Origin: JAFGNV01 sp964612485
GTDB lineage: Bacteria; Chloroflexota; Anaerolineae; 4572-78; J111
DNA: 64,000 nt
NCBI GenBank assembly: GCA_964612485.1
Contig: CAZTFF010000006.1
Span: 1 to 64,000 of the forward strand
Direction of reading: 5' to 3'
Under the pieces are notes generated by a model, which worked only from the letters and a program-made list of their open reading frames with translations, made no database searches and had not been told where the DNA came from. Shown here piece after piece: positions 8,064 to 16,919 of this stretch; position 1 is the first letter of the stretch, and every line of letters begins with the position of its first letter. A program made the position numbers and the translations under genes.

Positions 8064-8996
8064 ATGACGGACGAACAAAATCCGCAAGAAACATCATCCG
8101 GTGTAAGCAACTCTCGCTTTCGCTGGAAAAAGAATGACATCAAAACCGCAGACACCGGCTTCCATCTTCCCGGATACGCAAAATATTTGCTGATTGTGGC
8201 CGGCGCAGCGCTGATTTTTTTCATTGGTTACGCTTTTATCAATTACGGCCCCTACAATTACACCTGCATGGTCGATAATCGCGGCCTCACCACCTGCCTG
8301 ATGTTCCACAAACCAACATTGCCGGAGGGATGCCCGCCGAACTGTGAAGGCGCTGACCTCAACCGGACCAATCTTGCCGGACTCGATTGGAGTTGGGCCA
8401 ACCTGGCGCGAGCCAACCTGTCCCGGGCCGAATTACGTGGCGCGCATTTCTACGCGGCCAATCTTGAAGCCGCTGATTTGCGTTGGGTCGATGCCCGGCG
8501 GGTATTTTTGCTGTCGGCCCAATTAACCGGGGCCGATTTACGGTATGCCCATTTTAGCCACGCCGACCTGCGCGATACGAATTTGGAAGAGGCCAGGCTT
8601 ACCGGCGCGGATCTTTACCACGCTCAATTAACCGTCTCCAGCTTGCGGCGGGCCGATGCGAGCCATGCTGATCTGACCGGAGCCAGCCTGCATAAATGCA
8701 ATATGCGCGAGGCCGATTTTCAGGACGCATTCATCAAAAATGCCGATCTTTCGGAGGCCATTGTCATTGCGGCCAATTTTCAAAATGCCGATCTGTCCGG
8801 GTCGGACCTGCGATGGCTTGATTTTAGCCAAACTAATCTCGATGGGGCCAGCCTGGCCGGCGCCGACCTGCGCTGGGCCGATCTACAAAACGCCAGCCTG
8901 AACAACACCGATTTCACCAACGCCCGCGCCAACGAGCAAACCCTCTGGCCCGCCGGCTTTGACCCCGCCACGCATGGCATTGAGATAAGTTATTGA
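8064..8996 (+). CDS. Membrane-anchored pentapeptide-repeat protein
   Basis: 310 residues. A cytoplasmic N-terminal stretch of about 35 residues is followed by one membrane helix (about 40-60, YLLIVAGAALIFFIGYAF). Residues 95-290 are pentapeptide repeats of the A(D/N)LXX kind (for example GADLNRTNLAGLDW and DLSGSDLRWLDF), which form a right-handed beta-helix with a square section. An AGGAAAG ribosome site precedes the ATG. The repeat region is on the outer side if the topology is N-in. Function is unknown; the fold usually serves binding or scaffolding. Confidence 0.85.
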   Translation: MTDEQNPQETSSGVSNSRFRWKKNDIKTADTGFHLPGYAKYLLIVAGAALIFFIGYAFINYGPYNYTCMVDNRGLTTCLMFHKPTLPEGCPPNCEGADLNRTNLAGLDWSWANLARANLSRAELRGAHFYAANLEAADLRWVDARRVFLLSAQLTGADLRYAHFSHADLRDTNLEEARLTGADLYHAQLTVSSLRRADASHADLTGASLHKCNMREADFQDAFIKNADLSEAIVIAANFQNADLSGSDLRWLDFSQTNLDGASLAGADLRWADLQNASLNNTDFTNARANEQTLWPAGFDPATHGIEISY

Positions 8997-9011
8997 TCAG
9001 GGAAACAGCCC

Positions 9012-11531
9012 GTGTCTCCTCGACCGTTCTTTAGATTGAGTGCATCCATCATTATCGTGCTCCTGCTGGCTGCCGGTATTTTTGGCCTGCCGGCCAGCCG
9101 GCTCTTCGCGCAGGAACCCGTCATCTCGGTGGCCGGCTCGGCCACCTATGCCGAACCGGGTACGGAAACCCACTACTACCTGGAACTTCTCAATCACACC
9201 GATGAAATTGTGTATGACGGCGTGCTGACGATGACCCTGCCGCCGGGATTCACCTACGTTCCCGGCTCCACCCTGGTGAGAGGCGAAGGCTGGCCCCTGG
9301 AAAACGCCGAACCGGTGGTCAACGGGCAAACGCTGACCTGGGGGCCTTACAACCTGCCCGCCGCCGGGATCACGGCGCACAATCCTTATGGCATCCACAC
9401 CCTCATGCACGATTGCCAGCCGGGCCTGCATCTGGACGGGGCCAAAACGCTGGTGGGCAACGGCGGCTACGTCAAACAAATGTTTTACGGCCTGGACACC
9501 GCCACCACCGGCCCCAGCGACTGCGCGGTAAATTTTGTCAACGAAGCCTACGCCCGCAATTTGATCCCCATTCTCCGGCTGCAAGGTCATTTTGTCAACG
9601 GCGTGTGGCAAAAACCCAGCGCCGGGCCGGATGGCGATTATTCGGAAATTGCCCAGGCGTATGCCCGCTACGTGGCCGGCCTGCCGCGCCGTAACACCAA
9701 CCCTCTCTACATCGAAATCTGGAACGAGCCGGACCTGTGGATCGAATGGAACGGCAGGCCCAATGCCACCCAATACGCCCGCTTTTTTGTGGCCGTTTCC
9801 CGCGCCATCAAACAATTGGGCGATGCCCGCATCCGGGTGCTGAACGGCGCGCTGACCCCGGGGAATATGACTTTTCTGCGGCAAATGCTCAACGTGCCCG
9901 GCTTCAAAAATGCGTTTGATGCCTGGTCGGTACACTGCTACCCCTATAACCATCCCGCCTCGTACAACATCCACAACGGCACGGCCCGGTACAGCACCTA
10001 TGCCATTGATTGTTATATTCACGAGCTGAATGTCATCAAAAGCTATGGCCGCCGCGGGGTAAAAGTCATCATCAGTGAAACCGGCTACGAGTTGGGCAGC
10101 AATACGTTTGGTTTTGAGGGATACAGCCGCATCAACGAAAGCAATCGCGCCGGCTACATCGCCAGCGCTTTTGCCGACTATTGGCAAAAATGGCCGGAAG
10201 TGATCGCGGTGACGCCTTTTCAAATGGCCGATACCGACGGCCAATGGGCCAACTTCGATTGGATCTACCCGACCCCGCCCTTTGAACCTCACCTGCAATA
10301 TACCCGGGTTTCCAACCTGACCAAACCGGTGGGACGCTGGCAGCCGTATGGCTATCAGGTGACGTTCCGGGCGGTGGTCAGCCCCACGGTGGTTCCCGGC
10401 GATTACCCCGGCATCCTCAGCGGCAGCGAGCGCAGCGGCCACACCGCGCTGGATAGCCAGGCCGCGCCGGTAAAAGTGATGGCCCCCGGCAGCCTGCGTA
10501 AAATCTATTTGCCCATCATTGCCGCCCGGCCCCGCACCACCGGCCCCTGGTACCTGTCTGTGCCGGAAACCGCCTCGCCGGGCGCGATTGTGCCCACGCA
10601 TTTTGCCCAACCGCTCACGCCAACCCTGGCGGCCAACCTGGCCGTTCAACAACTTATCTCTCTGGCGCTGCCCGGCGCGCCGCAGCAGGTTATATTGGAT
10701 GAACCAGCCGGCTGGGGCGCGGTCAGCCTGACCGACCCGCCCCGCTTGCAATCCTTTCATCTGAACACCCATCAGCTTAACTCGAAAATTCCGCTGGACA
10801 GCGCGCCCCAGTGGATGACTACCAACACTCCCCGCCCCGGTCAAATATACGTTTCACTGAAAGATGGGCTGGTCCTGATCGACCTGGCATGCGGCACGAT
10901 GGTTCGCCGGCAGGCCGGGCTGGGCCGACTGCGGGGCATCGCGCGAGATGAGCGCACCGAACGCCTGTTTGTAGCCGATGCGGAACACGACCGGCTGCTG
11001 GTTCTGAGTGAAGATTTGTCAACGCTGCTGGCCGCGCTTCCCCTGCCCGACCAACCCGACCGGGTTTTCTTTGATCCAACCCCTCGCCGGATTTACATTG
11101 CCTTTCCGGGCAGCGCGCGCCTGGCCGCCATCGATGCAGACACGCTGGAAATCGAACGCCAAATCCAACTCACCGGCGGGCCTGTTTTGGATGTGCTGCT
11201 GGATAGCGATCAACGGCGGTTATACGTGCTGAACGCCCTGGCTCCCACCCGCCGGGGCATCACCGTTCTCGAAACGCCCTCGTTACGGCAAGTCGCTCTG
11301 ATTGCCGGAACGGAACAGTTTCCCTTGCAGCGGGCGTCTGCCATTGCCCTGATCCCCGGCGGCGAGTTGCTCATCTCCGAAATCGACGGGCTGTGGCAGC
11401 TCGCCCCACTGCCTGCTGCGGTGTCTCGCCGCTACCCCGGCAGCGAGGTGTCGCCGCCGGGCGGTCTCGCCGTGGCAAAAGACGGCACAATTTACGCCCT
11501 GGACGCGCAAACGCTCAAAATCTATCGTTGA
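9012..11531 (+). CDS. Secreted clan GH-A-like glycoside hydrolase with C-terminal propeller
   Basis: 839 residues. A signal peptide (about 1-34, cleaved near LFAQE) is followed by a beta-sandwich of the conserved-repeat type (about 38-120, with MTLPPGFTYVPGS). Next comes a TIM-barrel hydrolase-like region (about 125-430) with a putative acid/base Glu near 238 in IEIWNEPDLW and a putative nucleophile Glu near 355 in VIISETGYE, the pattern of clan GH-A families. The last 300 residues have repeated strand units (LFVADAEHDRLLVL, IYIAFPGSARLAAI, LYVLN) typical of an NHL/YVTN-like propeller. The GTG start is preceded by AGGGAA, 15 bp after the pentapeptide gene. The polysaccharide substrate cannot be predicted. 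Confidence 0.75.
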   Translation: MSPRPFFRLSASIIIVLLLAAGIFGLPASRLFAQEPVISVAGSATYAEPGTETHYYLELLNHTDEIVYDGVLTMTLPPGFTYVPGSTLVRGEGWPLENAEPVVNGQTLTWGPYNLPAAGITAHNPYGIHTLMHDCQPGLHLDGAKTLVGNGGYVKQMFYGLDTATTGPSDCAVNFVNEAYARNLIPILRLQGHFVNGVWQKPSAGPDGDYSEIAQAYARYVAGLPRRNTNPLYIEIWNEPDLWIEWNGRPNATQYARFFVAVSRAIKQLGDARIRVLNGALTPGNMTFLRQMLNVPGFKNAFDAWSVHCYPYNHPASYNIHNGTARYSTYAIDCYIHELNVIKSYGRRGVKVIISETGYELGSNTFGFEGYSRINESNRAGYIASAFADYWQKWPEVIAVTPFQMADTDGQWANFDWIYPTPPFEPHLQYTRVSNLTKPVGRWQPYGYQVTFRAVVSPTVVPGDYPGILSGSERSGHTALDSQAAPVKVMAPGSLRKIYLPIIAARPRTTGPWYLSVPETASPGAIVPTHFAQPLTPTLAANLAVQQLISLALPGAPQQVILDEPAGWGAVSLTDPPRLQSFHLNTHQLNSKIPLDSAPQWMTTNTPRPGQIYVSLKDGLVLIDLACGTMVRRQAGLGRLRGIARDERTERLFVADAEHDRLLVLSEDLSTLLAALPLPDQPDRVFFDPTPRRIYIAFPGSARLAAIDADTLEIERQIQLTGGPVLDVLLDSDQRRLYVLNALAPTRRGITVLETPSLRQVALIAGTEQFPLQRASAIALIPGGELLISEIDGLWQLAPLPAAVSRRYPGSEVSPPGGLAVAKDGTIYALDAQTLKIYR

Positions 11532-11640
11532 ACGGCGCAATGACAAATTTTCTAAATCGAACGGGTTGTTGTATCTTACGCCTGCACAAAAACAGTTCAA
11601 TCAGGTGAAAATGATGCTCAAAACGGAGGTGACTTCCTCT

Positions 11641-12015
11641 ATGATTGGTACGTTTTTATTGGCTTTGATCTCTATCATGCTGCTTTCCGCCGGGCAGACC
11701 TCAATCAAGTACGGCCTCAATGTGATCGGCGGGGTCGCATTATCAGACGGAATAATGGGGATACTCAAACTACTGCAAACACCCTGGGTTATTTTGGGGT
11801 TTCTTTTTTACGGCGTCAGCGCCATTCTTTGGCTGGATGTGTTATCCAAGTTAGATTTCAGCCTGGCCTTTCCGCTGGTGGCCCTGACCTACGTTTTCAC
11901 CCTGCTGATCGGCCGCTTCTTCTTTGGCGAAACCGTCGGCTGGGAGCGGATTATGGGGGTGATTTTGATTATCGGCGGCGTGATTTTTCTGGTACGCAGT
12001 GGCAATCCGGGGTAA
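11641..12015 (+). CDS. Small EamA/SMR-like four-helix membrane protein
   Basis: 124 residues with four hydrophobic helices, in the pattern of half-size drug/metabolite transporters such as ArnE/EmrE relatives (LLSAGQTSIKYGL, SLAFPLVALTYVFTLLIGRFFFGE and a final ILIIGGVIFLV helix). The ATG at 11641 is chosen because GGAGGTGA lies 8 nt upstream; an upstream TTG would add an unconserved head. Such proteins work as dimers, moving lipid-linked sugars or cations. The substrate is unknown. The gene converges on the next one with 9 bp between the stops. Confidence 0.75.
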   Translation: MIGTFLLALISIMLLSAGQTSIKYGLNVIGGVALSDGIMGILKLLQTPWVILGFLFYGVSAILWLDVLSKLDFSLAFPLVALTYVFTLLIGRFFFGETVGWERIMGVILIIGGVIFLVRSGNPG

Positions 12016-12024
12016 ATTGCCCCC

Positions 12025-13425
12025 TCACTGCCACGACCATACGGCCAACCGTCCCTCCCCAATCTGGCGGGGTTCTTCCTGGCCGGTAGTGTCCATCACC
12101 CAAACCGCCCCATCCTGGCTACCATCCTCATTCCGTTTGGTGACCACAAAATAGCGGCTGTCCGGCGACCAGAAGGTGAGCGACAGGTGGTATTGATCGA
12201 AAAAGGGAATGGTCTGGAAAAAATCGGCGGTGGGGCTGAAGGCAATCAGCGGTTCAAAGTCTTTGCTTTCCACATGGTAGATCCACCAACGAAAAACAAC
12301 CTGCTGTCGCAGCGGCGCGGCCAGCCCATCAATTTTGGCCGTTGGCCCGGATTTACCGTCAATGTCGGCGGTAAGCACCGCCAGTTTGCTGCCGTCGGGC
12401 GACCAGTACATCGAGCCGATAAAGCGGTCGGTCAGCAAGCGCCGCTCCGAACCATCGGCCTTCATAATATAGGCGGAGCCAAAGGGAATGCCATCATTCC
12501 GCTCGATTTCCAGATAGGCCAATCGCTGGTCGTCGGGAGAAAGGGTGATGAACGTCACCCCGGACAGGCCGGCGAGCGCCTGCTGTTCCAAGGTGTCGGC
12601 GTTGGTTTTGTAGATAGAGTCGACACCGTCTTCATTCACGGCCACATAAAAAAAGTGGCTGCCATCGGACGACCACAGCGGAGCCTGAAATCGACCGGGG
12701 TCAAGCCCCAGTTCAATCCGCTCCACTTCTTCACGATTTTTCAACACAGAAATATGGGCCTGCTCCGATGTCCGGCGATTTCCGCCCACATGCAGCAACA
12801 AACGATCCGCCTGGGGCGACCACACCCAATAAAAAGGCGCGCCCCGGCCCAATAACCGCTCCGTGCCATCAACACCGGTTTGACGCATGGCCATCGTTCT
12901 GGCTTCCTGGGCTAAAAACGTAACGCTCCGGCTGTCGGGCGACCAGTAGAGGTAAAAGGGAGAGGAAGCAGGGTCCTCGTACAAAATGGAAGGGTTCAAC
13001 CGGCTGGCCGGCGTGAGGTAGAGCGCCGGATTTTGGTCCGAGTCCGGCCCCACAAAAGCCAGATACCGGCCATCGGGCGACCAGGTGGGGAAAACATACC
13101 CCCGGCCATCGTCCGTTACCTGGCGCAAATCAGCGCCGTCCGGGGAGGTCAGCCACAAATTGTCATCATTGCCCACAAAAATGATCTGGTTATAAACGGG
13201 CCGGGCCGTCACCTGAGAAACAACCTGCTCAATTGATTCAGCTTGATGCCAGATCAGGCCGGCAGCGGCCAGATACACCACCCCGGCCACGCAGGCCAGG
13301 GTCAACACGCTCAAAAGCAGCCCGCCGGCCACAATGATGAACAGCCGCCGGTTGCCTGATGTTTTTGGGGACTTTTTGTTATCCGGCGTTGTGCCGGCCT
13401 TATCCAGAGATTTTTCTTCCATCAT
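12025..13425 (-). CDS. Membrane-anchored PD40/TolB-type beta-propeller protein
   Basis: 466 residues. A Lys-rich cytoplasmic head is followed by a membrane helix (about 27-57) and an extracytoplasmic region with repeated PD40 units carrying the SPDG signature (FPTWSPDGRYLAFVG, YWSPDSRSVTFLA, WSPDGSKLAVL, WSPDSRYFVV). Two adjacent ATGs compete (13425, 13422), with AGGAGG upstream; the second has better spacing. It lies 30 bp after rsmD and is probably co-transcribed with it. Propellers of this kind usually bind partners; no catalytic residues are evident. Confidence 0.8.
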   Translation of the reverse strand: MMEEKSLDKAGTTPDNKKSPKTSGNRRLFIIVAGGLLLSVLTLACVAGVVYLAAAGLIWHQAESIEQVVSQVTARPVYNQIIFVGNDDNLWLTSPDGADLRQVTDDGRGYVFPTWSPDGRYLAFVGPDSDQNPALYLTPASRLNPSILYEDPASSPFYLYWSPDSRSVTFLAQEARTMAMRQTGVDGTERLLGRGAPFYWVWSPQADRLLLHVGGNRRTSEQAHISVLKNREEVERIELGLDPGRFQAPLWSSDGSHFFYVAVNEDGVDSIYKTNADTLEQQALAGLSGVTFITLSPDDQRLAYLEIERNDGIPFGSAYIMKADGSERRLLTDRFIGSMYWSPDGSKLAVLTADIDGKSGPTAKIDGLAAPLRQQVVFRWWIYHVESKDFEPLIAFSPTADFFQTIPFFDQYHLSLTFWSPDSRYFVVTKRNEDGSQDGAVWVMDTTGQEEPRQIGEGRLAVWSWQ

Positions 13426-13455
13426 CAGCCTCCTGCAAAAAGTCCCTCCCTCGTC

Positions 13456-14025
13456 CTACTCGATCAACGCTTCCTCCGCCCATTCGTAAAAACAGAGCAG
13501 CGTACTGCCGTATTTGCGTTCATCGTACAATACCAGATTCTGCAATTGCAAGTTGTGGTATTCCCTGGGATGAATTTGGGCGATGATCGCGCCATCAGGC
13601 AGCAGCCACGGCGACAACTGCGCCTCCAACATCTGAATGGCTTTTGACCACATCTCCTGGTATTGCGGCGGGGCAATGTAGATCAAATCAAAGGGGGCCT
13701 CCGGCGGCTGGGCCAGGAACTTAAAGGCGTCGTCTCGCCGCACGTGGGCGTGGTCCGCGAGCCGGGTGGCGCGTAAATTCTCGCCGATGATCTGCGTGGC
13801 GCGATGGCTTTTTTCGATGAAGGTGACGTGGGCCGCGCCTCTACTCAACGCCTCGATGCCGACCGCGCCGGTTCCGCCAAACAGATCCAAAACGCGCGCG
13901 TCGATGATCCAGTTGCCCAGGATGCTGAACAGGGCCTCTTTGGTCCGGTCCGTAATGGGGCGGGTTGAGTCGCCGGGAACGGTTTTGAGTTTTCGGCCCT
14001 TGGCCGTGCCTGCAATGACCCGCAT
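13456..14025 (-). CDS. rsmD: 16S rRNA (guanine-966-N2)-methyltransferase RsmD
   Basis: 189 residues from the ATG at 14025. The start MRVIAGTAKGRKL, then RPITDRTKEALFSIL and the SAM-binding VLDLFGGTGAVGIEALSRGA are hallmarks of RsmD, which methylates G966 of 16S rRNA. The catalytic motif IV, normally DPPY or DPPF, reads IAPPQY here, with Asp replaced by Ala. A TTG four codons upstream is rejected as a start. A strong promoter lies about 70 nt upstream. Confidence 0.9.
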   Translation of the reverse strand: MRVIAGTAKGRKLKTVPGDSTRPITDRTKEALFSILGNWIIDARVLDLFGGTGAVGIEALSRGAAHVTFIEKSHRATQIIGENLRATRLADHAHVRRDDAFKFLAQPPEAPFDLIYIAPPQYQEMWSKAIQMLEAQLSPWLLPDGAIIAQIHPREYHNLQLQNLVLYDERKYGSTLLCFYEWAEEALIE

Positions 14026-14101
14026 AAAAATTTCCAACTTTCTATCAGGGTATTGGATGATGATTAAGTGGGCGTTAAGCCAACCCTACGGCTGCACTAC
14101 G

Positions 14102-14130
14102 ATTATACTACAGCCAAAGGCCGGTGTCAG
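14102..14130 (-). promoter_or_regulatory. Predicted strong promoter of rsmD
   Basis: On the minus strand CTGACA (14125-14130) and a perfect TATAAT (14102-14107) are 17 bp apart, giving a start near 14094 and a leader of about 70 nt. The -35 box lies in the loop and 3' arm of the terminator-like hairpin that ends the upstream gene. Confidence 0.65.
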
Positions 14131-14145
14131 GTACAACACCGGCCT
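14118..14145 (-). terminator. Hairpin after the SH3b/PD40 lipoprotein gene
   Basis: A perfect 10-bp stem AGGCCGGTGT/ACACCGGCCT with an 8-nt loop lies 33 bp past the stop of the lipoprotein gene. Only a short T stretch follows on the minus strand, so termination may be partial. Confidence 0.5.
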
Positions 14146-14177
14146 CAAGTTTGATTTATGTTTGATTACAACGCGCT

Positions 14178-16754
14178 TTACCGCCAGCTCAACACCCGCT
14201 CATCGACAAAATTGTACTGGATGTTAAGCTGATCGTTCACGGCCTCTGAGAACAGCGGCTGCGGGTTGGAGCCATCCACATTCATCACCCAGATTTCCCA
14301 GCGCCCGGTGCGGTCGGTGAGAAACGCAATTTGCGAAGCATCGGGCGACCAGGCCGGGGCCACATTGTTCCAGCCGCTTTCCTCGCCCGGCCCGCTGGTT
14401 TCCCACAGCGGGGTCTGGGTCAGGCACGCGCGCCCGCTGCCGTCGGCGTTCAGGCGGTAAATATCGTACCCGCCCTGATTTTTGGACGTGACCGCCATAT
14501 AACGGCCATCCGGCGAAAACACGGGCGAGCTGTCGTTGACATTATCCGTTAACGTCCGTTGGTATTCCGGGCGATTGACGTCAACGCCCACCAGCCCGCG
14601 CCCCCCATCCGACACCACGCGCCAATCCGTGACCGGGTCCCAGGTGGGACGAAAGGCGTAGGTACCGCCATCCACATCTTTAAATGAGCCGTCGGCCACA
14701 TTGACCACGCGCAATCCCCAATGCGGGTCGGGCGGCAGGGTCACTTTCAGGATTGGCTCCATGCCAACCACATTTCCGGCGCTATCGGTGACGGGTTCCA
14801 GCACCACCTCCACGTCCTTGGCGTTCCACGGAATCTTGGGGTCAGGGTTCTCGCTCAGATCAAAGCTGATGGTTTCATCCTCTAACCGACCGCCGTGCTG
14901 GTAGTTGAGCACAATCTGAGTCCCATCGGGCGACCAGGCCGGGCCTTTGGCTTTACGCATCTGGCCCAGCAGGGCACGTTCGCTGCTGCCGTCTATGTTG
15001 ATGGTCCACAGCGAACCGACCTCGCCCTGCCAGCGGGTAAAGGCCACCGCCTGCCCATCCGGGGAAAGCACGGGATCGATACCGTTGGTCAGGCGGCGCA
15101 GATTGCTGCCATCCGCATTGATAAGCATAATATTGCCGCCGCTCGACTCCTGGAAGGCGATCAGGTTTTGGGCCGGGCGCAGCGGCACCGCCGGCGCGGG
15201 TTCGGCCTGAGTTTGGACCGGTTCCGGGAAGGAGAGGGTGGAAACCAGCGGAATTTCGGCCAGCGGCGCCATCATCGTTAAAAATTTGGGCGAAATCCAG
15301 CCGCGGCCACCGGGCAGCGGTTCAACTAACACCCAGTTACCGCCCTCGTTGCGAGCCACAACCGCCACCAGATTATCGATGGCAACCACGCCCACATCGT
15401 CGTGGTAAATGCCGGGGCCGCTCTTGAGCTTTAGCTCGTTACTTTCCACCCAGGCGGTGATGACCGGAGGGGCGTTATCCAGGGAACCTTCCGTAAGAAC
15501 AAAGCCATCCACCGGCAGCCACCCCACCCGCGATTTTGTGGTTTGCACCACCGCCCAATCGCGGGCCTGATTAACGGCCAGCACGGTGACCGGCTCATCA
15601 ACCAGGGAGGCGATGGGCAGGGCGGTTGCATCCGGTTCGCGACGTAAATCCACCACCCGGCTGACCTTGCCCTCGGCCACCGGGGCCAACAGCCGCGCGG
15701 GCAGGGTTGCTTGGTTCGACACATTGACCGCGGCGGTAGAGGCGGCGGCACTACCGCCATCCGACGCGGAAGCCACAGTCACCGGCTGCCCCGAGACAGA
15801 CGTGATCGGTGCAATTTGATCCGCCGGATAATCATCATCCGGCAAGGCCGACAAAACCTGGGGCGCAGCGGCCAGATCACCCTCGACCGCCAGAAATTCA
15901 ATCGAGACCCAGCCTTTTTGGCCGGCGGCGGTTTCCACCAGCGCCCACAACTCATCTTTATTCAACGCCAGGATGGATACTTCGTCCCCTTCGGCCAGCG
16001 TATCGAGCAGCTTAAAGTTGGCCCCCGGCCCCTGGCGAACATTCAGGGCAAAATTATCAACCTGAGCGGTGGCGATCACATCCAGTTCTTCAACAGCAAC
16101 CGGCTGCGCTTCACGAGTCTGGCTCGAAGCAGCGCCGGTGTTCGACGCGCCTGCCGCCTGCTCGATCAGCGCGGCAATCGGATCGGGCGGAAGCACGGGC
16201 GCGCCTTCGATAGAACCGGTGGGCCGCAGATCGCCGGTGGGCATCCAGCCGGTATTGAGGTCCATGTCGATGACGTACAGCCAGTCGCCGCCGGGATTCT
16301 GGCCCAGCACGCCCACCAGGCTGCTGCGTTCCAGGTTGGCGGCAGCGCCGTAACCGGCGCCCGGCCCTTGCCGGACCACGCCGGTATCGGGCACCACCAG
16401 AGCCACGGATACGGGGGACAGCTCATCGCGCAGCATCTGGGTTATCTGGGAAACCAGGACCTCGGGAACAGCATCTGAGCCGGTTTCGGGTTCAAGAGAG
16501 ACCACAGATTCAACCGGAACCTCGGTGGGCGTTGGCTCCTCAACCGGTGCCGGCGTGGGAGTTGGGGCTTTATCGGTAAATTCAAACTCCGGGAACGGCG
16601 TGGCGGTGGCAGGCGCTTCGGTGGGAACGGGCGTGGGCCATTCATCACGATTGAGTGGTTCGGCCACGTTATGGGCTTCTTCTACGCCACACGCTGCCAC
16701 GAAAATCGCCGGAATTAGAATTAAAGGCACGATCCAAAGTTGTTTTTTTATCAT
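14178..16754 (-). CDS. Lipoprotein with SH3b domains and PD40 propeller
   Basis: 858 residues. The signal peptide ends in a lipobox (FVAACG, Cys about 22), followed by a Thr/Pro-rich linker (to about 80). Then come four bacterial-SH3-like modules (about 115-180, 225-295, 365-425 and 435-500; VRQGPGAGYGAAANL, LNVRQGPGANFKLLD, VVDLRREPDATALPI, LKLKSGPGIYHDDV). The C-terminal third is a PD40 propeller (ADGSNLRRLTNG, WSPDGTQIVL, FSPDGRYMAV, WSPDASQIAFL). ATG at 16754 follows AAGGAAT. SH3b modules commonly bind cell-wall peptides. The protein is probably anchored on the outer face of the cell membrane. Ligand unknown. Confidence 0.85.
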   Translation of the reverse strand: MIKKQLWIVPLILIPAIFVAACGVEEAHNVAEPLNRDEWPTPVPTEAPATATPFPEFEFTDKAPTPTPAPVEEPTPTEVPVESVVSLEPETGSDAVPEVLVSQITQMLRDELSPVSVALVVPDTGVVRQGPGAGYGAAANLERSSLVGVLGQNPGGDWLYVIDMDLNTGWMPTGDLRPTGSIEGAPVLPPDPIAALIEQAAGASNTGAASSQTREAQPVAVEELDVIATAQVDNFALNVRQGPGANFKLLDTLAEGDEVSILALNKDELWALVETAAGQKGWVSIEFLAVEGDLAAAPQVLSALPDDDYPADQIAPITSVSGQPVTVASASDGGSAAASTAAVNVSNQATLPARLLAPVAEGKVSRVVDLRREPDATALPIASLVDEPVTVLAVNQARDWAVVQTTKSRVGWLPVDGFVLTEGSLDNAPPVITAWVESNELKLKSGPGIYHDDVGVVAIDNLVAVVARNEGGNWVLVEPLPGGRGWISPKFLTMMAPLAEIPLVSTLSFPEPVQTQAEPAPAVPLRPAQNLIAFQESSGGNIMLINADGSNLRRLTNGIDPVLSPDGQAVAFTRWQGEVGSLWTINIDGSSERALLGQMRKAKGPAWSPDGTQIVLNYQHGGRLEDETISFDLSENPDPKIPWNAKDVEVVLEPVTDSAGNVVGMEPILKVTLPPDPHWGLRVVNVADGSFKDVDGGTYAFRPTWDPVTDWRVVSDGGRGLVGVDVNRPEYQRTLTDNVNDSSPVFSPDGRYMAVTSKNQGGYDIYRLNADGSGRACLTQTPLWETSGPGEESGWNNVAPAWSPDASQIAFLTDRTGRWEIWVMNVDGSNPQPLFSEAVNDQLNIQYNFVDERVLSWR

Positions 16755-16807
16755 TGTTTTATTCCTTCTTTTTCCTAATCCAGACAAATCGGAACCAAGG
16801 AAGTGAT

Positions 16808-16881
16808 AGAATCCGCAAAGAACGCGAAGGAACGCTAATTTTTTTATTTTTCTTTGCGTAACTTCGCGCTCTTAGCGGACT
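16808..16881. repeat. Dispersed palindromic repeat (second copy)
   Basis: An imperfect inverted repeat: arm ATCCGCAAAGAACGCGAAGG against CTTCGCGCTCTTAGCGGACT, around an A/T-rich centre. The arms and inner words match the element at 7946-8019. It lies in the 165-bp gap between the RND pump gene and the SH3b lipoprotein gene. Confidence 0.8.
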
Positions 16882-16919
16882 AAAAAATTCTTGCTTGAAA
16901 GGACCCAACTTCTGAGCCT

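Noticed and set aside
7879..8067. 62-codon frame upstream of the pentapeptide gene
   Set aside because: It reads through the palindromic repeat at 7946-8019, and has no ribosome site or family resemblance.
8997..10844. Long minus-strand frame of 615 codons opposite the glycosidase gene
   Set aside because: It is antisense to a gene with clear signal peptide and catalytic motifs, and its translation is low-complexity Gly/Arg-rich without any domain.
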